64,000 nucleotides of DNA from Pseudomonadota bacterium (GCA_029563075.1 JAKQTN010000033.1:62001-126000), one strand, 5' to 3'. Positions 34,462 through 45,083 are shown, counted from the stretch's first letter. Program-made: numbers and translations. Notes: generated from the letters alone by a model not told the origin.

Positions 34462-35880
34462 CTATGGCTGCTGATGCACCCATTCAATCAGCGCATCCTG
34501 GGCGCTTTTACTTGCAGCTGCATTCGCATGATTTACCAGCATCACCAGCACATGGCGATGACTGTTCGCATCTATTTCATAACCTGCAATGGCGCTCACG
34601 CCGTCTATCGAACCTGTTTTCAGGTGAGCACGGCCACTCGACTGGCTTTCATTTAGGCGCTTTTTGACTGTGCCATCTTGTGCCAAAATGGGCAATGACG
34701 CCATCAATTCCGGCATCACCGGACTATTGTAAGCGCTTACCAACATGCGGCCTAAATGCTCTGCACTGATGCGCTCGATGCGCGACAAGCCGGAACCGTT
34801 TTCAACCACCAGTTCATTAAAGTCAAAGCTTTTCGTCATGAGCCAGCTATTAATAGCGGCAACGCCTTTGCCTTCAGTCGCCGGCATGCAACTTCTCTCT
34901 ACGCCAATAGTCAACAGCAACTGGCGCGCCATCAGATTGTTGCTCCATTTGTTGATGTCACGAATCACATAGCCCAATGGATCAGAATACTGCACAAGCA
35001 CTTTAACCGCGTTGCCTGGTGTATCTTGCACCTTAAGCGCCCCGTTAAACTTGCCGCCAAGCTCACGCCACAGTTTTCTAAATGTGTAAAACGCATATTT
35101 TTCGTCGTTAAACACACTCAGCTCCAAATAGCGCTCGCCACAATCCGGCGAAAACGTGCCGTTAAATGTGACTACCGCCCTATTCTCAGGCGCTTTCACT
35201 GTATACCCAAACCGGCTACGCCAATCGCCGCAAGCTTCCTGCGAACGTTTCAAGTTGTTAACGATCTGGATTTCAGGCAGTTCAAACTCTTGGTTAATGC
35301 TCACACTATTTTCGTCAGCCGTAAACTTGAAACTGGTATTGCGCCCACCCACCAAAAATGCACTGGGCATGGCGTTATAAGCACGCCATATTTCATCATC
35401 AAACGTGCTTCTATCGCCGATATTTTTTGCAAAATAGCTTTTATCGAGAATTAAATCGCCTTTAATTCGCTTAACGCCAGCCTGTTGCACGCCCATCAGC
35501 AGACGCCAGAACTCCTGTGCCTTGAAGCTTGGATCACCATACCCTTTAATGATGAGGTTGCCGTTTAAGACACCTTTTTCTATATTGCCATCCCTATAGA
35601 CTTCCGTCTTCCAGCGATAAGCAGGCGTAAGCAAATCCAGTGCCGCATTGGTGGTCACCAGTTTCATTAGCGAGGCCGGATTCATGCTCCTATCCGCATT
35701 GTGGCTAAGAATCGGGCTATTACTCTCGACTGCCTGCACATATATCGCCACGTTTTGCTGTGGAATCCCTGCTTTTTTAAGCGCCTCAGCCACGGTTACC
35801 GGAAGTTCGGCATGCGCATGCAAACTGGCCAATATCAAGCTGGTGAAAACCAAGAACCTTCTCAATCCATATTCATTCAT
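34462..35880 (-). CDS. dacB: D-alanyl-D-alanine carboxypeptidase/endopeptidase (PBP4)
   Basis: This 472-residue protein has a signal peptide (cleavage near AHA, residue 24) and the class C low-molecular-weight PBP motifs: SLMK (S70-K73), the large domain insertion typical of PBP4, the ENGSGLSR region, and the KTGS box near residue 431. It trims or cleaves peptide cross-links of peptidoglycan. Its start overlaps the bioA stop by 4 bp. Confidence 0.95.
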   Translation of the reverse strand: MNEYGLRRFLVFTSLILASLHAHAELPVTVAEALKKAGIPQQNVAIYVQAVESNSPILSHNADRSMNPASLMKLVTTNAALDLLTPAYRWKTEVYRDGNIEKGVLNGNLIIKGYGDPSFKAQEFWRLLMGVQQAGVKRIKGDLILDKSYFAKNIGDRSTFDDEIWRAYNAMPSAFLVGGRNTSFKFTADENSVSINQEFELPEIQIVNNLKRSQEACGDWRSRFGYTVKAPENRAVVTFNGTFSPDCGERYLELSVFNDEKYAFYTFRKLWRELGGKFNGALKVQDTPGNAVKVLVQYSDPLGYVIRDINKWSNNLMARQLLLTIGVERSCMPATEGKGVAAINSWLMTKSFDFNELVVENGSGLSRIERISAEHLGRMLVSAYNSPVMPELMASLPILAQDGTVKKRLNESQSSGRAHLKTGSIDGVSAIAGYEIDANSHRHVLVMLVNHANAAASKSAQDALIEWVHQQP

Positions 35881-37181
35881 ACAGAACTTTTTACCGCTGC
35901 TAAAGTGGCTTCCGCCATAAAATCAATTTCAGTTTCTGTAATCGTGTATGGTGGCATCCAATATACGGTGCTGCCTATCGGGCGCAATAGTAAACCCCGC
36001 TTTGTTGCAGCTTGATAGCATTGCCTGGCAAACAGCGCATTCTGAGTCATGACATCAAAGGCAAATATCATACCCTGATGGCGTATATGCCTGATTGGCA
36101 GGTCAGTGAGCACTTGCATTCTTGCTTGTATCAACGCTGATTTTTCACGATTCTCTTGTATGATCTGATCCGTTTCAAAAATCGCCAATGTCGCCAATGC
36201 TGCACTGCATGCCAGTGGATTGCCGGTGTAGCTGTGGCTATGCAAAAATCCTTTTGCCGTGCTGTCATCATAAAACGCCTGGTAAATTTTATCTGTGATG
36301 AGTACGGCAGATAAGGGTAAGTATCCCCCTGTAATGCCTTTGGATAAGCAGATATAATCAGCTGTAATATCTGCCTGTTCGCATGCAAACATCGTTCCAG
36401 TGCGCCCAAACCCCACCGCAATTTCATCAGCAATCAAATGCACATCATATTTAGTGCAGATCTCGCGTACTTTGTTCAAGTATATCGGGTGATACATGCC
36501 CATGCCCGCTGCGCACTGTACTAACGGCTCGACGATAAAAGCGGCTATTTCGTGATGATGCTCACTCACATACTGCTCGAGCTTTTCCGCACAACGCAAC
36601 GCAAAGGCTTCTGTACTTTCACCCACCTCGGCTAACCTGAAATCCGGACTGGGCATTTGCACTGACTGCATTAACAATGGCGCGTAGGTATCCTTAAAAA
36701 TCGCCACATCGGTCACCCCCAGCGCGCCCAATGTCTCGCCGTGGTAACTATTCTGCAGACTGATAAACTTTGTTTTGCTGTTTTTTCCGCTGTTGCGCCA
36801 GTAATGAAAGCTCATCTTGAGCGCAATTTCAGTCGCGCTTGCGCCGTCACTGGCATAAAACGCATGCCCTAAACCCGTAAGCTTGGAAAGCTTTTCAGAT
36901 AATTCAATCACAGGTTCATGCGTGAACCCGGCGAGCATTACATGCTCTAGGTTATCTAGCTGCTGCTTGATGGCATCCTTAATGCGCGGGTTATTATGCC
37001 CGAACAGATTCACCCACCATGAACTCACCGCATCCAGATAGCGCTTGCCGTCAGCATCGTACAGCCAGACGCCATCGCCCTTTTTAATCGGAATCAGCGG
37101 AAATTGCTCGTGCTGCTTCATCTGCGTGCAAGGATGCCACACAGATTGCAAGCTACGGTTAAGAAGCGCTTGATTAGTCAT
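35877..37181 (-). CDS. bioA: Adenosylmethionine-8-amino-7-oxononanoate aminotransferase
   Basis: The 434-residue class III aminotransferase has WHPCTQMKQHEQFPLIPI at the start, YLDAVSSWWVNLFGHNNPRI, DGASATEIALKMSFHYW, and the PLP lysine in CLSKGITGGYLPLSAVL. It makes 7,8-diaminononanoate from S-adenosylmethionine in biotin synthesis. No other bio gene is adjacent. It reads leftward and overlaps dacB. I looked for a BirA operator upstream and did not find a convincing one. Confidence 0.96.
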   Translation of the reverse strand: MTNQALLNRSLQSVWHPCTQMKQHEQFPLIPIKKGDGVWLYDADGKRYLDAVSSWWVNLFGHNNPRIKDAIKQQLDNLEHVMLAGFTHEPVIELSEKLSKLTGLGHAFYASDGASATEIALKMSFHYWRNSGKNSKTKFISLQNSYHGETLGALGVTDVAIFKDTYAPLLMQSVQMPSPDFRLAEVGESTEAFALRCAEKLEQYVSEHHHEIAAFIVEPLVQCAAGMGMYHPIYLNKVREICTKYDVHLIADEIAVGFGRTGTMFACEQADITADYICLSKGITGGYLPLSAVLITDKIYQAFYDDSTAKGFLHSHSYTGNPLACSAALATLAIFETDQIIQENREKSALIQARMQVLTDLPIRHIRHQGMIFAFDVMTQNALFARQCYQAATKRGLLLRPIGSTVYWMPPYTITETEIDFMAEATLAAVKSSV

Positions 37182-37298
37182 ATATGGCTATTATGCCCTA
37201 CCCTCACTACAAATGGCACAACCGCAACCCAGCTCAGCTTTATTCCAAACACAATTGATTAACAACAATTTGTAACGCTTTGATTGTATTGATTTGTG

Positions 37299-37327
37299 TT
37301 GACTGTTTTTATAAAAATAGATAAGAT
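37299..37327 (+). promoter_or_regulatory. Sigma-70 promoter of the DUF3568 gene
   Basis: TTGACT (37299-37304) and TAAGAT (37322-37327) are separated by 17 bp and lie 39 bp before the ATG at 37367. Confidence 0.65.
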
Positions 37328-37366
37328 AGACATCCTAAATAACAAATCATTATATGGTGGACTGAA

Positions 37367-37774
37367 ATGCGCTATTTTTGGTTAGTTTTTCTTATATTGA
37401 CTAACGTGGCAACTTTATCCGGCTGCGTGGCAGCGGCTACTACCGCAGCCGGTGTAGGTGGCTCTGCAGCAATCACGCACACTATCAATGGAATCACCTA
37501 CCGCACCTTCACCTACCCGCCTGCTAAAGTCAGGATTGCTACCATCCGCGCATTGGAGCGCATGCAAATCAAACTAGTCTCCGATAGCATGCAAGAAAAA
37601 AGCAATATCCGCTTCGTAACCGCAAAATCAAGCGAACGTAGAATTGAAATTCAGCTGGAACCCATCAGCCCCAATACCACGCGCATGCGCGTGATTGCAA
37701 AAGGTTCTGGAATTTTTTATGATGCGTCTACCGCTGAAGAAATTATCCAGCAGACAAAGATTTCTTTAGGCTGA
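37367..37774 (+). CDS. DUF3568-like lipoprotein
   Basis: This 135-residue protein has a signal with a lipobox LSGC (Cys20) and an Ala/Gly-rich stretch after it, followed by GITYRTFTYPPAKVRIATIRALERMQIKL, the DUF3568 pattern. These are small envelope lipoproteins of unknown function. It begins at ATG 37367 with TGGTGGA at 37354-37360 as a modest ribosome site and a good upstream promoter. It is convergent with the unknown gene at 37787. Confidence 0.8.
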   Translation: MRYFWLVFLILTNVATLSGCVAAATTAAGVGGSAAITHTINGITYRTFTYPPAKVRIATIRALERMQIKLVSDSMQEKSNIRFVTAKSSERRIEIQLEPISPNTTRMRVIAKGSGIFYDASTAEEIIQQTKISLG

Positions 37775-37786
37775 TCTTCAGCAGTT

Positions 37787-38362
37787 TTAATGCAGTGTTT
37801 TTTTCACGCTCGCTTCAGAGACCAACGGCATCTGTGTTTGTGCTTGAGCGACTGCGCCCATTTCCCAGGCGGCTTCCTTGCAGGTCAGCTGCAACATATT
37901 GCACAGCGCCAGAATAAGCTCCTGTGTTAAATTCATGCGTACCGTGATGCCTTCTAGGCATGGCATTTCAAGCATAAGCGGTTTCTGCGCCTGACGGACA
38001 AGGAGGACATTGGTCGCCAGCATGGCGCCATTGTTAACCATTTCTTTTCTAGGCTGATATTCGGTTGTAAAATCCATTTTCTGTAACTTTTCGGCCACCT
38101 GCATCTCGTGCTTAAACTGCTCTACTGCGCGCTCTGGCACCTCCTCTGCCTGAATAGACGTTGCAGTAGGGATATGTGCTTCGTTATTCAATAACTGCCA
38201 AATCCGCCTGGCCATACGATAAGTCAGCCATACCAACAGCTCAGAATTGTCCGCCAGCCCCACGCGCAGCAGCAACCTGTCCTGCTCGGCGTTATAGCCC
38301 AGATTGATCTGTTGAATTGCAGCTTCTGGCTGGTTTACAGCTGCTAGGTTTTGCTCTGCCAA
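37787..38362 (-). CDS. Conserved-type cytoplasmic protein of unknown function
   Basis: I do not recognise this 191-residue protein. It has no signal peptide or membrane helix, and is rich in Gln, Glu and Leu. A beta-type segment INLGYNAEQDRLLLRVGLADNSELLVWLTYRMARRIW (residues about 20-56) is followed by helical parts and a C-terminal segment MNLTQELILALCNMLQLTCK. The regular codon use and length suggest a real gene. It is divergent from groES, whose regulatory region begins about 45 bp from its start. Confidence 0.7.
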   Translation of the reverse strand: MAEQNLAAVNQPEAAIQQINLGYNAEQDRLLLRVGLADNSELLVWLTYRMARRIWQLLNNEAHIPTATSIQAEEVPERAVEQFKHEMQVAEKLQKMDFTTEYQPRKEMVNNGAMLATNVLLVRQAQKPLMLEMPCLEGITVRMNLTQELILALCNMLQLTCKEAAWEMGAVAQAQTQMPLVSEASVKKTLH

Positions 38363-38407
38363 GATAGCTTCCTATCAATTTTTAATGTCATTTTTTATCA
38401 ATTTACC

Positions 38408-38434
38408 CTTGAAATTAATTTAATTAGCCCCAAG
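38408..38434 (+). promoter_or_regulatory. Sigma-32-type heat-shock promoter of groESL
   Basis: CTTGAAA (38408-38414) and CCCCAAG (38428-38434) with a 13-bp spacer match the RpoH consensus CTTGAAA-N-CCCCAT. It lies 88 bp before the groES ATG. Confidence 0.75.
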
Positions 38435-38435
38435 T

Positions 38436-38462
38436 TTAGCAATCAAGGCATGCGAGTGCTAA
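38436..38462 (+). promoter_or_regulatory. CIRCE element (HrcA operator) of groESL
   Basis: TTAGCAATC (38436-38444), nine bases, then GAGTGCTAA (38454-38462). This is the CIRCE palindrome TTAGCACTC-N9-GAGTGCTAA with one changed base in the left arm. It lies directly downstream of the heat-shock promoter, where bound HrcA would block initiation or elongation. Confidence 0.85.
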
Positions 38463-38521
38463 AATGCCGCGTTGCCTAAGCAATTTAAAAACTTACATAG
38501 TAACCCATTAGGAGAAATTGA

Positions 38522-38809
38522 ATGAAAATTCGTCCATTACACGATCGCGTTATTGTAAAACGCTCCGAAGAAGAACGCACCACCGCATCAGGTATCGTCA
38601 TTCCAGATTCTGCCACCGAGAAACCAGATCAAGGCGTAGTGCAAGCCGTCGGCAACGGCAAACGTGACGACAGTGGCAAAATCATTGCGCTAGATGTAAA
38701 AGTTGGCGACAAAGTCTTATTCGGTAAATACGCTGGCCAAACCGTCAAAGTAGATGGCGAAGAATTACTGGTGATGCGCGAAGAAGACATCATGGCGATT
38801 GTTGAGTAA
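38522..38809 (+). CDS. groES: Co-chaperonin GroES
   Basis: This 95-residue protein has GroES landmarks [18 protein letters not shown], the mobile loop [19 protein letters not shown] and [19 protein letters not shown]. It caps the GroEL ring. AGGAGA (38511-38516) precedes ATG 38522. GroEL follows after an unusually long 166-bp spacer. Confidence 0.97.
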   Translation: MKIRPLHDRVIVKRSEEERTTASGIVIPDSATEKPDQGVVQAVGNGKRDDSGKIIALDVKVGDKVLFGKYAGQTVKVDGEELLVMREEDIMAIVE

Positions 38810-38816
38810 TTAAATG

Positions 38817-38930
38817 GTTACGACGACACATCGCGTTGTTGCTCAAATGCTATCAGGCCTGCTGTACTCAAATGTACTATCTGCGCCCGATGCGCTTTTC
38901 GCGCCTAGTGCTGTATTCGTCTCATCAGTT
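38817..38930. repeat. groES-groEL spacer segment resembling part of the MITE-like element
   Basis: Within the 166-bp spacer, CGTTGTTGC (38834-38842) and CTGCGCCCGATGCGC...CGCCTAGTG...TCTCAT (38881-38925) correspond in order to CGTTGTTGC (6837-6845) and CTGCGTCGTGCGCCTGGTAATCATCTCAT (6875-6903) of the element at 6671-6951. A GTAC-TCAAAT-GTAC hairpin sits between them. The outer inverted repeats of the element are absent. Confidence 0.45.
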
Positions 38931-38957
38931 TAATTTCGTTTAACTTGATTCATTTAA

Positions 38958-40616
<1,659 letters not shown>

Positions 40617-40711
40617 TCCATTCTTCATTGCTTCAGTGAGGCATTGTTGGCTAGCCTCACTTTCGAACTGAAGTTGGATTTGCATTTTTAACCATTGCAA
40701 ATTCCAAAACT

Positions 40712-40740
40712 AAAAAGCCTCGCAATTGCGGGGCTTTTTT
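40712..40740 (+). terminator. Terminator of groESL
   Basis: AAAAAGCCTCGCAATTGCGGGGCTTTTTT folds as a GC-rich stem ending in T6, 96 bp after the groEL stop. Confidence 0.9.
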
Positions 40741-40816
40741 ATGCCTCAAATAGATTGAGTAAAAATTACACTTAGTTTACACTTCGATGCAAGTCAGCTA
40801 CAAATTGACAAAGCTC

Positions 40817-40851
40817 AAAAAAAGCCCCGATTAAGGGGATTAAATCGGGGC
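40817..40851 (-). terminator. Minus-strand terminator ending the small-RNA candidate
   Basis: GCCCCGATT (40824-40832) and AATCGGGGC (40843-40851) are exact complements around a 10-base loop. Seven A residues at 40817-40823 become a T7 run after the stem on the minus strand. No protein gene reads into it from the right. Confidence 0.85.
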
Positions 40852-40945
40852 AAAAATGCCTCATCGTCTAAGGCTTCCGCTCAGGGAGGAAAGAAGCGGA
40901 AAGATAACAAAGTCTGAACTTTGCTACCATACGAACTCAGACTAA
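40817..40945 (-). ncRNA. Candidate small RNA with anti-Shine-Dalgarno loop
   Basis: Read leftward, four hairpins follow one another: AGTCTGA/TCAGACT (40943-40911), CTTTCCGCT/AGCGGAAG (40903-40874) with the loop TCTTTCCTCCCTG, GCCTT/GAGGC (40874-40858), and the terminator stem with T7. The second loop carries UUUCCUCCCU, complementary to a perfect Shine-Dalgarno sequence, as in C-rich trans-acting small RNAs. No open frame is apparent. The 5' end is not fixed: no strong promoter was found, though TTGAAG with a weak -10 lies about 40970-40995. It sits in the groEL-uvrD gap, antisense to the helicase leader. Confidence 0.6.
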
Positions 40946-41035
40946 TGCTGTTTGCCTTAGTTCCAGCTATTTCACTCTTTTTTCTGCTACTTCAAGTTGC
41001 ATAACTTTATCTATCAGCCATGCGATAATATCGCC

Positions 41036-43213
41036 ATGGAAACCCAATCTTCAATCCTCGCCGGCCTCAATGATAAACAACTCGAAGCTGTTACTTTGCC
41101 GCACCAGTCCGCACTGATATTAGCGGGCGCAGGCAGCGGTAAAACACGCGTACTCACCACACGTATCGCCTGGCTGATTCAAACCGGGCAGATTTCACCC
41201 ATGGGGCTGATGGCGGTCACATTTACCAATAAAGCCGCGAAAGAAATGCTCACACGCCTGACCAGCATGCTGCCCATCAATACGCGCGGCATGTGGGTAG
41301 GTACATTCCACGGGCTTTGCAACCGGTTATTGCGGGCACATCATCGCGAGGCCGGTTTGCCTTCCACATTCCAGATTCTGGATACGGCCGACCAATTATC
41401 TGCCATTAAGCGCATAATGAAAGCCATGAATGTGGATGATGAAAAGTTTGTGCCTAAGCAAGTGCAAGGCTACATCAACGGCTGCAAAGAAGAAGGTTTG
41501 CGCGCGCATGCCGTAGATGCCTATGACGCGCATTCGCAAAAGTTACGCGAAATTTACGAAGAATATGACAAGCAGTGCAACCGAGAAGGCGTGGCTGATT
41601 TTGCCGAACTGCTGCTGCGCTGCTACGAGCTGCTGGAGCGCGATGCACACATTCGTGGCCACTACCAAAACCGCTTCAAGTATATATTGGTGGACGAGTT
41701 TCAGGACACCAACCGCCTTCAGTATTTATGGCTGAAATTATTGGCTGGCGTGGATAACTGCATGTTTGCCGTAGGTGACGATGACCAGTCTATTTATGGC
41801 TTTCGCGGCGCGCGCGTGGGCAATATGCGCGATTTTGAGGCCGATTTTAATGTGCAGAATATCGTAAAGCTGGAAGAAAATTACCGCTCGCACAGCAATA
41901 TACTAGATGCCGCCAATGCAATCATTTCGCACAATAAAAACCGCTTGGGCAAAAATCTATGGACCTCGGCAGGCGCGGGCGAGCCAGTGCGGGTGTATGA
42001 AGCTTATAACGACACGGATGAAGCGCAGTTTATCGTCGATGAAATCAAAATGCTGCATGCAGAAGGTGCTGCGCTAGGCAGCATCGCCCTGCTCTACCGC
42101 AGCAACGCGCAATCGCGCATTTTGGAGCACGCGCTGTTTTCAGCTAGCTTGCCTTATAGAGTTTACGGTGGCCTGCGCTTTTTTGAGCGCGCCGAAATTA
42201 AACACGCTCTGGCTTACATGCGCTTAATCGCCAATGCCAATGATGATACCGCTTTACTAAGAGTCATCAACTTTCCTGCGCGCGGCATCGGCGCACGCAG
42301 CCTGGAGCAGTTACAGGAGGGCGCTCGCCAGAATGACTGCAGCCTGTGGCAGGCGGCGATTAACAAAGTAGGTAACGGCAAGGCTGGTGGCAAAGGCATT
42401 GAGGGCTTTGTCGCGCTGATACGCGACATGATCGACCAGGCTTATGGTATCACGCTGGCAGAAGTCGCCGAACTTGCAACCACTTTATCCGGCTTAAAAG
42501 CGCACTATCAGAATGAGAAGGAAGGTGAAGACCGTATCGCCAACCTGGAAGAATTGGTGACCGCCGCGGTAGCGTTTACCAACCAGGATTTTGGCAACCA
42601 CAACAATGTGGATGGCGATGCTGACTTTAGCTCAGGGCAAGACTTAATGACGCAATTCTTAACTCACGCCAGCCTGGAGGCTGGCGAACATCAGGCCGAT
42701 GTTGGCCGGGAAGCGCTGCAGCTCATGACGGTGCATGCCTCCAAAGGCCTGGAATTCAAAACCGTGTTTATCAGCGGTTTGGAAGAAGGCTTATTCCCGC
42801 ACGAACAAGCTGCTTATGAGCATGGCGGGCTGGAAGAGGAACGCCGTCTGATGTATGTAGCTGTCACCCGCGCCAGACAACGGCTTTACCTAAGCCATGC
42901 ACAAAGCCGCATGCTGCATGGGCAGGTGCGTTACGGCATCCCTTCACGTTTTCTGGATGAAATTCCCGAGGAACTGTTAAAACGCCTCAACACCAAGCCT
43001 ACGGCTAAAGTCTATGCCAGCCCAAGCATCCAGACATCCTCCACGAATGCCTACCCGTACAAAATCGGGCAAAGCGTTCGTCACGCCAAATTTGGCGAGG
43101 GCGTTGTGGTGAGTTATGAGGGCAATGCGGATAATCTGGTGATTAAAATCAACTTTGGCCGCGAAGGCCTTAAAACACTGGCAATGGAGTATGCCAGGTT
43201 AGAGAAGATTTAA
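41036..43213 (+). CDS. UvrD/Rep/PcrA-family superfamily 1 DNA helicase
   Basis: The start at ATG 41036 gives 725 residues (METQSSILAGLNDKQLEAV). Motifs are complete: Walker A LAGAGSGKTRVL, Ia VTFTNKAAKEM, II ILVDEFQDTN, III GDDDQSIYGFRGA, IV EENYRSHSNIL, V LMTVHASKGLEFKTVFI and VI VAVTRARQRLYLSHA. The C-terminal part with IGQSVRHAKFGEGVVV matches UvrD-type enzymes. The role is mismatch and nucleotide-excision repair and fork processing. The 13-residue extension to 40997 lies in the sRNA-candidate promoter region and is not expected. Confidence 0.95.
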   Translation: METQSSILAGLNDKQLEAVTLPHQSALILAGAGSGKTRVLTTRIAWLIQTGQISPMGLMAVTFTNKAAKEMLTRLTSMLPINTRGMWVGTFHGLCNRLLRAHHREAGLPSTFQILDTADQLSAIKRIMKAMNVDDEKFVPKQVQGYINGCKEEGLRAHAVDAYDAHSQKLREIYEEYDKQCNREGVADFAELLLRCYELLERDAHIRGHYQNRFKYILVDEFQDTNRLQYLWLKLLAGVDNCMFAVGDDDQSIYGFRGARVGNMRDFEADFNVQNIVKLEENYRSHSNILDAANAIISHNKNRLGKNLWTSAGAGEPVRVYEAYNDTDEAQFIVDEIKMLHAEGAALGSIALLYRSNAQSRILEHALFSASLPYRVYGGLRFFERAEIKHALAYMRLIANANDDTALLRVINFPARGIGARSLEQLQEGARQNDCSLWQAAINKVGNGKAGGKGIEGFVALIRDMIDQAYGITLAEVAELATTLSGLKAHYQNEKEGEDRIANLEELVTAAVAFTNQDFGNHNNVDGDADFSSGQDLMTQFLTHASLEAGEHQADVGREALQLMTVHASKGLEFKTVFISGLEEGLFPHEQAAYEHGGLEEERRLMYVAVTRARQRLYLSHAQSRMLHGQVRYGIPSRFLDEIPEELLKRLNTKPTAKVYASPSIQTSSTNAYPYKIGQSVRHAKFGEGVVVSYEGNADNLVIKINFGREGLKTLAMEYARLEKI

Positions 43214-43317
43214 GCAAAAAAACATATAAATCACATGCCCTACGAGGCACTGATTTGAAGAAGCGCTGATTTCAAAATGAATGGCCATGCGGCTTGCAGG
43301 GTATGTCTTTTAGTCGC

Positions 43318-44100
43318 TTATGCTGCGCGGAACACGTCGCGATAGCTCACGTACTGGAATGCGAGCATGAGCGCAGTAGCCAGCAATAAACAGCCAAACA
43401 CCACCATCGACATCAACACCTGGCCCAGCCCCGGAATAAGGCTGCTGATAATGCCTGCGACAATGCCTACACCCAGCATCAACGCCAGGATGCCAGCTGT
43501 CAGCAGCAGCCATGCGGCCGCCAGCGCAACCATGTATTGCAACGACCCGGCAATACTCGATTTAATCGCCTTCACCAGTTTGTAATCATTAAACGCTATC
43601 AACATGGGCGAAAACCAGGTCGCCATCATCAGTGGAATCAGCAGCAAGGTCAGCTTTAACAATAACGGAAACATTTTTTGCAGGAAATTCATCATCTGTG
43701 ATTCGGTCATCTCCGTTTTGTTTTGCGTCAGCGCAGCCAAGCCTTGCATGTCACTGTCCAGCACAAAGCTCACCACCATGGCATAGAGCAAACATGCGCC
43801 TCCCAGCGCCATCAATTGCGACATTTTGGGCTGAACATTCTGTACGATTTCGCCTAAGCTCTGCTTTTTTTTGTAATCCGCATTACGATAAAGCGTAATT
43901 GCAACCGCCAGAAAAATGGGCCAGATCAGAATACTGATGAACGCAAAAAACTGCAGGCCAGGAATTGATGGAATCATCATGAACAAGCCCACATAAGCCA
44001 GTGCCAGCAACAGCCATTTTCTAGGCGCCGTCCTAAATAGCGTTACGCTCTCGGTAACCCAGCTAATGCCTGTTTTGGTGCGTGATTCATGTATAGCCAT
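43318..44100 (-). CDS. BPSS1780-type membrane protein
   Basis: This 260-residue integral membrane protein has about six hydrophobic helices, with TGISWVTESVTLFRTAPRKWLLLALAY at the start and FNDYKLVKAIKSSIAGSLQYM before the last pair, the pattern of betaproteobacterial proteins named after BPSS1780. Function is unknown. It follows thrB by 14 bp in the leftward direction and is probably co-transcribed. Confidence 0.7.
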   Translation of the reverse strand: MAIHESRTKTGISWVTESVTLFRTAPRKWLLLALAYVGLFMMIPSIPGLQFFAFISILIWPIFLAVAITLYRNADYKKKQSLGEIVQNVQPKMSQLMALGGACLLYAMVVSFVLDSDMQGLAALTQNKTEMTESQMMNFLQKMFPLLLKLTLLLIPLMMATWFSPMLIAFNDYKLVKAIKSSIAGSLQYMVALAAAWLLLTAGILALMLGVGIVAGIISSLIPGLGQVLMSMVVFGCLLLATALMLAFQYVSYRDVFRAA

Positions 44101-44114
44101 TAATACTCCTTGTC

Positions 44115-45083
44115 TTAATCATCCAAATCATCTGCATGATCAATATCTTGTTGCAAGATATATTGCTGCAATATTTTCTTGAAATGATTCGGGTCTTTTG
44201 TATGTGTCAACTCACCGTCCTGCGGAAAATAAAAATCATCCAACCGTGATAGCCAGAATCTCAATGCGGCGCGCCGTAGCATGGCAAGCCAAAGTTTCCG
44301 CTCTTGCGGCGAGAGCGGTCTCAGCGCCTCGTAAGCCGACAAAAATGTTTCCATCTTTTCTTCATCGACGCTGCCAATATCGCTACCGGTATGATGCAGA
44401 CACCACTCGTTCACTGCAATGGCCACGTCGTATAGCAATATATCATCGCAAGCGTAGTAAAAATCTATAAAGCCGCCTAATTGGTCGCCCACAAACAGCA
44501 CGTTATCGCGGAACAGATCGCCATGTATCACGCCGCGCGGCAACGCATGCACATCCAGTCGATGCTGATATTCCAATTCGCTTTGCAGCAATTGCTGGTC
44601 TGATGCACTCAGCTTAGGCATCACCTTGCACGCGGTGGCAGTACGCCAGTTTTCCCCGCGCTGATTCACGCCCGCTTGGGTAAAACCCTCACTCGCCAGA
44701 TGCATTTTTGCTAAAGTGACCGCCACTTGTTTTACTTGCTCTAAGTTGGGCGTTGCGATGTCTTCACCCTGTAAACAAGTCACCATCAGCGCCGGCTTGG
44801 CTTTCAGAAGATGCAGACTTGCACCATTCTTATCAGCTATCGGCGTGGGGCAAGGCACACCATGCTGCGCCAAAAACGTCATTAAATCAACGAAATACCG
44901 TAGCTCTTCTAAATTGCTTCTCTCAAAAACGGTAAGCACGTAGCGGCCATGCTCTGTAATGACAAAATAATTAGTATTGGTAATGCCCGCCGCAATGCCC
45001 CGCAGCTCGCGGATTTCGCCAATAGCAAAATCGCGCAGCCAATCGCGCACTTCATCTAAGGTCAGGGTGGTAAAAACAGACAT
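44115..45083 (-). CDS. thrB: Homoserine kinase (ThrB type II)
   Basis: The 322-residue protein belongs to the choline/aminoglycoside-kinase-like ThrB group: GIAAGITNTNYFVITEHGRYVLTVFE at the start, and the catalytic loop GVIHGDLFRDNVLF followed by GGFIDFYYACDDILLYDVAIA, with Asp residues for catalysis and Mg binding. It phosphorylates homoserine in threonine synthesis. It lies 46 bp after the DUF2782 gene in the leftward order. Confidence 0.93.
   Translation of the reverse strand: MSVFTTLTLDEVRDWLRDFAIGEIRELRGIAAGITNTNYFVITEHGRYVLTVFERSNLEELRYFVDLMTFLAQHGVPCPTPIADKNGASLHLLKAKPALMVTCLQGEDIATPNLEQVKQVAVTLAKMHLASEGFTQAGVNQRGENWRTATACKVMPKLSASDQQLLQSELEYQHRLDVHALPRGVIHGDLFRDNVLFVGDQLGGFIDFYYACDDILLYDVAIAVNEWCLHHTGSDIGSVDEEKMETFLSAYEALRPLSPQERKLWLAMLRRAALRFWLSRLDDFYFPQDGELTHTKDPNHFKKILQQYILQQDIDHADDLDD

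Noticed and set aside
37182-37366. Possible BirA operator before bioA
   Set aside because: AT-rich TTGTTAATCAA-like segments do not make the long symmetric operator of biotin regulons, and no second bio gene is present.
40800-40950. 6S RNA or tmRNA as identity of the groEL-uvrD small RNA
   Set aside because: The region lacks the long paired ends and central bubble of 6S RNA and has no tRNA-like acceptor or tag-encoding frame.
43214-43317. Imperfect inverted repeat (CATGCCCTAC / GCAGGGTATG) between the helicase and the BPSS1780-type gene
   Set aside because: The arms have mismatches, the spacing is large, and no T-run follows; not enough to call an element or terminator.
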